A DNA stretch of 64,000 nucleotides from NCBI RefSeq assembly GCF_900113335.1, contig NZ_FOOX01000002.1, positions 273,635 through 337,634 of the forward strand. Direction: 5' to 3'. The DNA comes from Desulfotruncus arcticus DSM 17038 (lineage in GTDB: Bacteria > Bacillota > Desulfotomaculia > Desulfotomaculales > Desulfallaceae). This document shows positions 58,947 to 64,000 of this stretch, piece after piece. The notes beneath the pieces are model-generated. The model had not been told where the DNA came from. It saw nothing but the letters and a program-made list of their open reading frames with translations, and made no database searches. The translations under genes were made by a program, and so were the position numbers. Every line of letters begins with the position of its first letter. Position 1 is the stretch's first letter.

Positions 58947-60302
58947 TTACCCTTTAATTTCTTTTTCTCGCATAAACCGATCCCGGATGTAATGCTCCAG
59001 ACTGTATTTCCACTCCGCGCAATCGGGTCGGTCCTTGTTTACAAACATGGCCCGGTAGCCGCATCCCCCCATACAGATGGGCAGCATCTTGCATGCCACA
59101 CAGTTGGCATATTCGAAAGGCTCCCAGGTGAGCCAGCGGATCTCGTGCATGCGCTCTTGCTTGGTTCGTTGCTTGAAGTCTGTAATATTGCCAATGCTAG
59201 CAGGCTTGTCGCCTATTTCCGACCAGCACTTGTACATGTCACCGTCCGGGCCAATGACATAGGAATTTACCCGGTTAGCCCCGCAGGCATGGGCGATACG
59301 GGGGTAGTAGGATATCTGGCCTATTTTAAAGCCTCTTTGTTTTAATGTTTCGTGGAAGGTCTGATTTAACAGGGTGAACTCTTCCATGGTGGTACAGGAG
59401 CTTTCAATAGATTTGCAGCCTGCCGTATCTGCGAAAACATGGCCCAGGTGGATGGCTATATCTTTTAGGTTGTTGTCCTCCAGAATATCCAGGAGTTTCA
59501 ATGCCTCGTCCATGTTGGAACGGTCTACATTAATTCGAAGGGATACTTCCAATTCATTAGCAGTCAACAGCTTGATGCCTTCCAAAATCCGGTCGAAGGT
59601 GGGGGTGTTATCGCCTTTAAGCATCCTGCGGCTGTTATGCACTTCGGGCGGTCCGTCCAGGGTAATCTGGAAAGTTTTTATCCGGCTGTCTTTCAGCTTT
59701 TGCACTATGTCCGGGTCTTTGGTAAGCAGGTAGCCGTTGGTAATCATTCCGGCAGAATAACCCATTTTGTTTTCTTGGGTGATAGCAATAATTTTCTGCG
59801 TCAGGTCATAGATAATTTCTTTGCCCAGGAGCGGCTCACCACCATACCAGGTGATGGATAAAAATTTTATTGTCTTGGCTGCCCGTTCGATATATTTCAG
59901 CAATTCTCGCTGCACGTTTTCCCGCATAAGAGCATTTTGGCCGTCCCGCTTGGCCTGGATTTCCTCCGACTGTTCATAGCAATAGGTGCAGGCAAAATTA
60001 CAGCGTAGAGTGGGCGCAATGGTAAACCCCAGCCCCAGCCGGTTGTATTTATTGCTGTTATAGGCGAACTTCAATATTTTTAACTCATCGGCTGCGTCGT
60101 CCAGAACGAATCCTCCCTGCTTCAGCCCGTCGATAAACTGCTTTGTGTCTGTAGGCAAGGTATCGTAGTCAAACTGCGGAAGGTTTAACAAATCTATGTG
60201 GGTATTCTCCACCTCGGCCAAGGAAGTGGTCAGGCTATTAAAAAGCATTGCCTTTTCCGGGTTGTCAGTAGGCCAAATAAAGTTGTAAATGGAAGGTTTC
60301 AT
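58947..60302 (-). CDS. Radical SAM/SPASM peptide maturase
   Basis: A 451-residue enzyme. The radical SAM cluster is CNFACTYCYEQ (Cys101, 105, 108), followed by LSITWYGGEPLLGKEIIYD and SAGMITNGYLLTKD. The SPASM part holds MYKCWSEIGD and CVACKMLPICMGGCGYRA near the C-terminus. The N-terminal 90 residues may bind the leader. It lies 131 bp behind the NHLP precursor at 60715, with an attenuator-like hairpin between, so that peptide is its likely substrate; the precursor at 61418 may be another. ATG follows AAGGAGC. The chemistry cannot be told from sequence alone. Confidence 0.9.
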   Translation of the reverse strand: MKPSIYNFIWPTDNPEKAMLFNSLTTSLAEVENTHIDLLNLPQFDYDTLPTDTKQFIDGLKQGGFVLDDAADELKILKFAYNSNKYNRLGLGFTIAPTLRCNFACTYCYEQSEEIQAKRDGQNALMRENVQRELLKYIERAAKTIKFLSITWYGGEPLLGKEIIYDLTQKIIAITQENKMGYSAGMITNGYLLTKDPDIVQKLKDSRIKTFQITLDGPPEVHNSRRMLKGDNTPTFDRILEGIKLLTANELEVSLRINVDRSNMDEALKLLDILEDNNLKDIAIHLGHVFADTAGCKSIESSCTTMEEFTLLNQTFHETLKQRGFKIGQISYYPRIAHACGANRVNSYVIGPDGDMYKCWSEIGDKPASIGNITDFKQRTKQERMHEIRWLTWEPFEYANCVACKMLPICMGGCGYRAMFVNKDRPDCAEWKYSLEHYIRDRFMREKEIKG

Positions 60303-60316
60303 TATGTTTCAGCTCC

Positions 60317-60354
60317 TTAAAAAGATCCCGGAGAAGAAAAGCTTCTCCTCCGGG
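60317..60354 (-). terminator. Attenuator-like hairpin between precursor and radical SAM gene
   Basis: On the minus strand CCCGGAGGAGAAG and CTTCTCCGGG form a stem with one bulged G, followed by ATCTTTTTAAGG, and the ribosome site of the radical SAM gene comes directly after. Partial termination here would give much precursor and little enzyme, as in many RiPP operons. Confidence 0.65.
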
Positions 60355-60433
60355 CCAAATGTCACTATGGAACAACCACTCACCGAAGCGGCCGGAACGG
60401 TGTCAGGTATCTAGTGCAGCGACACAAATAGAG

Positions 60434-60715
60434 TCAAAATATCACGCGACACGACCCGCCAGCGACCGTGTTCAGTTGTTCATCAGTCAACTCGTCAGGA
60501 TTATATGGTAGTACAAGGTACACTACTTTAGCCGATTCCTCAAGGACTCTAACCTCGACTTCTTCAGGAACCTGAACGCCTAATTGTCCAAGGGTTTCTT
60601 TGGGATTGTCTACCAATGCTTTCTTAAAATCTTTGTCTGATTGCGCCTTCAGGATAATTTGTTGCTTGAATTCTTTACGGGGCGTAGATTTAGATAAATT
60701 TTCGTTTTTACTCAT
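60434..60715 (-). CDS. NHLP-leader precursor with six-residue core
   Basis: A 93-residue precursor. The leader (87 residues) is of the nitrile hydratase type: FKQQIILKAQSDKDFKKALV, DNPKETLGQLG, VEVRVLEESAKVVYLVLPYN, ending DELTDEQLNTVAGG. Only six residues follow, SCRVIF. ATG 60715 lies 7 nt behind AAGGAGGC; a longer frame upstream runs through promoter F and is not real. It heads the radical SAM unit under ECF promoter F. The tiny core with one Ser and one Cys would be an unusual product. Confidence 0.82.
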   Translation of the reverse strand: MSKNENLSKSTPRKEFKQQIILKAQSDKDFKKALVDNPKETLGQLGVQVPEEVEVRVLEESAKVVYLVLPYNPDELTDEQLNTVAGGSCRVIF

Positions 60716-60767
60716 TTGGTTTGCCTCCTTGTATCTTTTTGAACGTTTTACTTTTGGTTTCTGTATG

Positions 60768-60797
60768 TTAATACGTCCCAGCTGGTTTTTCATTACA
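60768..60797 (-). promoter_or_regulatory. ECF-type promoter site F (minus strand)
   Basis: Minus strand TGTAATG (60797-60791), 15 nt, CGTATTAA (60775-60768), then CATACAG. It drives the six-residue-core precursor and the radical SAM unit behind it. The site lies inside duplication R2. Confidence 0.7.
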
Positions 60798-60833
60798 CTT
60801 TATAGTAATATTTTTTATGATAGGGGAAAGGGG

Positions 60834-61030
60834 ATGATCGCTATTGGCAAAAAAAATACAGCAACATTTTAGCTGATTTCGGAGCCACAGAACCGGAAAT
60901 TCTGGAGCTGCTGGCATATAATAAAAATTTTTTCGACCGGGAGCTGTTAAAATCGGTATCTTTTCCCCTTGCTGACGAACCATTTGACGAACCATTTTAT
61001 AGAAGCGTGGGAATTGTACGGCCGGGAGGC
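60834..61030 (+). pseudogene. 5' fragment of the HExxH protein gene
   Basis: It matches the first 60 codons of the gene at 55840 but is dead: the base loss after MIAIGKK leads to a stop at codon 13, and similarity ends abruptly near 61030. Later codons are still readable in another frame (ADFGATEPEILELLAYNKNF), so the loss is recent. The ribosome site GGGGAAAGGGG is kept. Confidence 0.82.
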
Positions 61031-61091
61031 GCGACATGGCAAATGTGCCTTGTCGCGCTGTTGTCTTTAGGATGTGTAAATATCTAATTAA

Positions 61092-61418
61092 TTAAGGACG
61101 TATGGTGGGACCTGCTGGTTTTTCAATCTTTGGACTGCATTTTCCAATACATAACCCAAATAACATAAAATCGCCCCCTGCCACGCTGTCCAGCTGTTCG
61201 TCAGTCAGTTCATCGGGATTAACAGGCAGGACCAGATACTTAACTTTTGCTGTTTCTGCAACAACTTTTAATTCTAAATCCGGTGGCAATTGGACCCCAA
61301 ATTCATTAGCAATAACTTTACCGGGGTTAGCTAATACTTCTTTTTTGAAGTTTTCGTCTTGCCAAGCTTTCTCAACAATTTTAGCCTGTAGTTGCTCCCT
61401 GGTGAGTATGTCCTTCAT
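61092..61418 (-). CDS. NHLP-leader precursor with C-x3-C core
   Basis: A 108-residue precursor. The leader (82 residues) is of the nitrile hydratase type: LQAKIVEKAWQDENFKKEVL, ANPGKVIANEFG, LELKVVAETAKVKYLVLPVN, ending ELTDEQLDSVAGG. The 26-residue core has Cys at positions 8 and 12, Ser at 13, Thr at 23 and a Pro-rich end. ATG 61418 lies 8 nt behind AGGGAG. It follows the large lipoprotein gene by 26 bp, in a unit starting at ECF promoter G. Either radical SAM enzyme could act on it. Confidence 0.83.
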   Translation of the reverse strand: MKDILTREQLQAKIVEKAWQDENFKKEVLANPGKVIANEFGVQLPPDLELKVVAETAKVKYLVLPVNPDELTDEQLDSVAGGDFMLFGLCIGKCSPKIEKPAGPTIRP

Positions 61419-61444
61419 GTTCATCACTCCCTTTGGATTTATTA

Positions 61445-62836
61445 TCACGGGTTGACAGAAAGGATAAAGTATTTTTCCCCTTCACCCACGCCAAACCAGA
61501 GTTGCCCGTTGCCCACCATAACGCCCATGTAGTTGACAAATAAATTATCAACTTTTTGTTCCGCAACCGCCTTTTTTACATTTAGAGTAAATACAGTGTC
61601 ATATTGTTTGAGCATTTCCTCTGCATTTTTTATTGTTACCTGTTGATTATGAATCTGCAAAGTCACCGGATAACTAAAATATTTCACCACCTCTTCCCGG
61701 TCATCACTATTAATTAATGATTGTACTGCGTAGAAGTACTGTTCAAAGCCCACAGGGTCATTTATGCCGGCTGCGGCATACCTGTTCACGCCTTTTGTCA
61801 TAGTCTGTTCTGCAGTATCTTCCTCATTTCTGGCTTGTTCTCCAGTTTTTTCAGAGTTATCTTTTTCCGTCAGGTGCTGGGTCGGGCTGTCTGTCTTAAT
61901 TCCTTCTCTGGTAAGTTCCAGAAGAGCACCGTCCAATATCATAATAAGCGTGTTCTTATCCTTGACCAGAAACATATTGCCAATTTCTTTTGAAATCTGC
62001 TCATAATTTGCATCATCGAACACAGTAACCATGGTTGCCTGATTTTCTGGTATATCTGTTTGGGCAAAAGGAATATTATATTGCTCTGTAAATTCCTGTA
62101 CGGAAATTGTTTTTTCCCGGTAATAATTTCTGTCGGCAATATTTCCTTCCATATATGCGAATACATCGGTGTAATAAAGTTTTTTCCCTATCAGTTGGCG
62201 GGCAATTTCGGTGTCAGCATCACCTGATGCGGCTAATAGCCGTTGGATTTTCCATATGCCATAGAATTTTTTGTCCTCGCTTTCGTTGTTAATAGGCTTG
62301 AATGATTTTAAGACAACGTCTAAAGAAGAAATAATTTCTGTATATTCCTTCTTATCGGTAGGACTTTTATCGTCATAGGGAAAATCGAAGGAAGGCATGC
62401 CGGCAAAAACGTTTCCATTTATAACTCCCAGTTTTTCATACGGAAAAGGCTCATCTTTCTTGTTGGCATCCTGCTCCCATTTTTTCTCACTTCCATAATT
62501 TATGACATTGAGTATTACAGGATTCTTTGCGGATACATTCTTGGAAGTTGTCCTATGCTTAACCGTAAAACTGTCATTTTCTTCACTTATAACTACTCTG
62601 CCGCTCCAAAACATGGGCGCTTCCAGATAAAAACCGTATTTTTCACTTATAAGGTAAACCAGATTTTCTTGCAGCTCTTTTGTGACTTCCTCACCGGCAG
62701 CTGTGTTTTGGTTTTGGTTTGCCGGCACATTTGTAGTTGAACCTTGAGTGGACGAATGCTTGCTGCAAGCTGTTAACCCCAAAATAACAAGCGCAATGAT
62801 GGTGATTCTTACCGTCAATACCATGACCTTTTTCAT
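61445..62836 (-). CDS. Large lipoprotein of the peptide island
   Basis: A 463-residue lipoprotein with signal peptide ending LTAC and a low-complexity linker (about 25-48). The exposed part shows no family I recognise: NLVYLISEKYGFYLEAPMFW, a charged Glu/Lys/Thr linker near 310-345, and a C-terminal region (VVKYFSYPVTLQIHNQQVTI, LWFGVGEGEKYFILSVNP) that resembles small NTF2/DUF4829-like folds. GGGAGGT lies before the ATG. It is under ECF promoter G and ahead of the precursor at 61418, so immunity, sensing or maturation outside the cell are candidates. Confidence 0.75.
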   Translation of the reverse strand: MKKVMVLTVRITIIALVILGLTACSKHSSTQGSTTNVPANQNQNTAAGEEVTKELQENLVYLISEKYGFYLEAPMFWSGRVVISEENDSFTVKHRTTSKNVSAKNPVILNVINYGSEKKWEQDANKKDEPFPYEKLGVINGNVFAGMPSFDFPYDDKSPTDKKEYTEIISSLDVVLKSFKPINNESEDKKFYGIWKIQRLLAASGDADTEIARQLIGKKLYYTDVFAYMEGNIADRNYYREKTISVQEFTEQYNIPFAQTDIPENQATMVTVFDDANYEQISKEIGNMFLVKDKNTLIMILDGALLELTREGIKTDSPTQHLTEKDNSEKTGEQARNEEDTAEQTMTKGVNRYAAAGINDPVGFEQYFYAVQSLINSDDREEVVKYFSYPVTLQIHNQQVTIKNAEEMLKQYDTVFTLNVKKAVAEQKVDNLFVNYMGVMVGNGQLWFGVGEGEKYFILSVNP

Positions 62837-62984
62837 GACTTTTACCTCCCTAATTAGTTCTTGCCTGATTGAGCTTTTATGACAAGTTGTTCTGTTTCCT
62901 TGCGGCCTTTAGCTTTTTCTCATTTTTTTTGTATTATTGTTTGAAAATGTGGCTTTACTCCAGCTTTGCATTAGCCTCTTTATG

Positions 62985-63014
62985 TTAGTACGTTGTAATC
63001 AGTTTTTCATTACA
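62985..63014 (-). promoter_or_regulatory. ECF-type promoter site G (minus strand)
   Basis: Minus strand TGTAATG (63014-63008), 15 nt, CGTACTAA (62992-62985). One base of the -10 differs from the others. It is about 150 bp before the large lipoprotein gene. Confidence 0.65.
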
Positions 63015-63063
63015 CTTTTTATTAACCACCTTTCCCGGATTTTTTAATAGTCCCTTTATTTTT

Positions 63064-63101
63064 AAATTAAACAAAAGCAGGTGTATAAATTTACACCTGC
63101 T
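63064..63101 (-). terminator. Terminator downstream of the feo genes
   Basis: AGCAGGTGTA (63076-63085) and TACACCTGCT (63092-63101) form a perfect stem; on the minus strand TTTTGTTTAATTT follows. Nearly the same sequence stands behind the cfa-like gene at 30031-30066. Confidence 0.72.
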
Positions 63102-63202
63102 AATTAAGACTTACTTTTCAATTTGTATATTTATTTCCAATTGCTCGGCAGTCGGTGCTTTTTATAGCTTGCGTCATGCAGCAATTAAATCAAGCATATT
63201 TG

Positions 63203-63226
63203 AATAATGATAGTCATTATCATTAT
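63203..63226. promoter_or_regulatory. Fur-box-like palindrome
   Basis: AATAATGATAGTCATTATCA fits the GATAATGATTATCATTATC type of Fur box, with AATGA/TCATT arms at 63205-63217. It overlaps the stop codon of the Cys-rich FeoB-associated gene and not an obvious promoter, so its target is unclear. Confidence 0.5.
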
Positions 63227-63459
63227 CTGGTCGAAAAATCACCCGGTTTTTTGGTGTTTGTGGAGCTTTGCTGCGCGTCTTCAGTATGGCAACTGGAGCC
63301 CTGGCAATTACCGCTGCAATTGCAGCAAGAGCTTTCGGAACCACAACAAGTGCCATTTTTCAGGTTGGCTGCTTCCCGGCGAAATCCCCGGAAGGTGAAA
63401 AAGCCAATCACCGCCGCCAGGATTACGGTTGAAAGCACTCCTGAATAGCCTTCCATCAT
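63223..63459 (-). CDS. FeoB-associated Cys-rich membrane protein
   Basis: A 78-residue protein: one N-terminal membrane helix (VLSTVILAAVIGFFTFRGF) followed by a Cys cluster, CCGSESSCCNCSGNCQGSSC, and a polar tail. This is the FeoB-associated Cys-rich family, thought to assist ferrous iron uptake. It lies 50 bp behind feoB on the same strand. GGAGG precedes two consecutive ATG codons; either can be the start. Confidence 0.85.
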   Translation of the reverse strand: MMEGYSGVLSTVILAAVIGFFTFRGFRREAANLKNGTCCGSESSCCNCSGNCQGSSCHTEDAQQSSTNTKKPGDFSTR

Positions 63460-63508
63460 AACAACCTCCGTTCATAATTTTTTTACCCCAATGAAATTTA
63501 AGTCTGTA

Positions 63509-64000
63509 TTATCCGCCAAAACCCAACAATAAGCCAATCCAGTAAATCAAAAGGGAGACAAGCCAAGCTACGGCAAAGGTATATGCGGCTGCAAATAAAG
63601 CCCATTTAAAAGAACCCAATTCCTTTTTAATTGTCCCCAGAGCAGCCATGCACGGGGTGTACAGCAGTGTAAATACCAGGAAAGCATAGGCCGAAAGGGC
63701 TGTAAATGTCGCACCTATGGAACCTTGCAGCTGCGTGGCCGCCTGTACTGCTTCCTCTGCCACTTCGCTGATGCCGTAAATTACGCCCAGGGTGGAAACC
63801 ACTGCCTCTTTGGCCAGTATGCCGGTTAACACTGCAACACCCGTTTGCCATGTACCAAATCCATGGAGGGCAAAGAGGGGGGCGATAACGCCGCCGATGG
63901 CAGCAAGAAAACTGTCGGCGATATCCGCCGAACCTGATAAATTATAGCTGGAAAGAAACCAAATAATCACCGACATGCTGAAAATAATGGTACCTGCTTT
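63509..64000 (-). CDS. feoB: Ferrous iron transporter FeoB, C-terminal part only
   Basis: The last 163 residues of FeoB; the gene runs on beyond the window edge (the frame stays open through KAGTIIFSMS). I recognise the Gate/nucleoside-recognition-like membrane region: SFLAAIGGVIAPLFALHGFG, TGILAKEAVVSTLGVIYG, and FLVFTLLYTPCMAALGTIKK, with the conserved Cys in YTPC. FeoB drives GTP-dependent Fe(II) import in the cytoplasmic membrane. The small Cys-rich partner follows. Confidence 0.93.
   Translation of the reverse strand, partial: KAGTIIFSMSVIIWFLSSYNLSGSADIADSFLAAIGGVIAPLFALHGFGTWQTGVAVLTGILAKEAVVSTLGVIYGISEVAEEAVQAATQLQGSIGATFTALSAYAFLVFTLLYTPCMAALGTIKKELGSFKWALFAAAYTFAVAWLVSLLIYWIGLLLGFGG

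Larger units (their letters stand above)
60752..61034 (+). repeat. Direct duplication R2, right copy
   Basis: Copy of 55757-56026 with ECF promoter and the start of the HExxH gene. It differs by scattered bases, a one-base loss after GGC in the poly-A, and an extra GACGAACCATTT tandem near 60976-61002. Confidence 0.85.

Noticed and set aside
30031..63101. Two nearly identical AGCAGGTGTA palindromes at 30043 and 63076 as a mobile repeat
   Set aside because: Each stands downstream of a minus-strand gene and is followed by a U-rich run on that strand, so a shared terminator type explains them better.
1..64000. CRISPR arrays, tRNA or rRNA genes
   Set aside because: I saw no regularly spaced repeats, no cas-like genes and no tRNA cloverleaf or rRNA sequence in the window.

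Overview
The window reads as chromosome of a strictly anaerobic, probably spore-forming, low-to-mid GC Firmicute of the Desulfotomaculum/Pelotomaculum type (Peptococcaceae). The clues are LutBC-type lactate oxidation genes, a tungsten-type aldehyde:ferredoxin oxidoreductase, GlcD/GlcF-like oxidoreductases, the small DUF1659/DUF2922 pair, a c-di-GMP-I riboswitch, strong AGGAGG ribosome binding sites and frequent TTG starts. The genus is inferred from gene content only.

Left part (1-15.7 kb), organic and amino acid catabolism. On the minus strand lies a lactate module: an FMN-dependent alpha-hydroxy-acid dehydrogenase, L-lactate permease, LutC and the start of LutB. Divergent from it, a GntR/FCD regulator precedes a TRAP transporter (DctP, Q, M), an M20/RocB-like amidohydrolase, a class III aminotransferase, an AOR, a GlcD-like flavoprotein and a GlcF-like Fe-S protein. 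TGTATACA operator-like sites lie before gntR and before the AOR gene, so the region looks like one inducible pathway for an imported nitrogenous carboxylate.

Middle part (15.8-34.6 kb), mixed housekeeping and accessory genes. It holds a c-di-GMP riboswitch before a chemoreceptor broken by two frameshifts, a DUF1624-type membrane protein, a Na/Pi cotransporter, DUF1659/DUF2922, a ferredoxin-like protein, a DUF2087/GIY-YIG protein coupled to a MATE pump, an EamA transporter, a Zn/Cd-type P-ATPase, a MarR regulator, a cyclopropane fatty acid synthase, a small HAD protein, a DUF3574-like lipoprotein, a second EamA protein and an S-component-like membrane protein. A roughly 129-bp hairpin-rich repeat occurs three times here and is found truncated in the next region.

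Right part (34.7-63 kb), a large ribosomally synthesised peptide (RiPP) island and the highlight. It contains an NHLP-type export machine (HlyD-like adaptor, C39-peptidase ABC transporter, second ABC transporter) with an orphan anchored solute-binding protein. It also has nine double-glycine precursor genes of three leader types (four Nif11, four NHLP, one unclassified), a CCG-type LanM synthetase, two radical SAM/SPASM maturases, a putative HExxH metalloprotein, lipoproteins, a MalT-like regulator and an ECF-type sigma factor. Eight copies of an ECF-like promoter (TGTAATR, exactly 15 nt, CGTAYTAA) sit before precursor genes and two lipoprotein genes, which suggests the sigma factor runs the island as a dispersed regulon. 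Internal duplications, a frameshifted precursor, a deletion fusion and a pseudogene copy show that it is evolving fast.

The right edge (63.2-64 kb) holds a FeoB-associated Cys-rich protein and the C-terminal end of FeoB.
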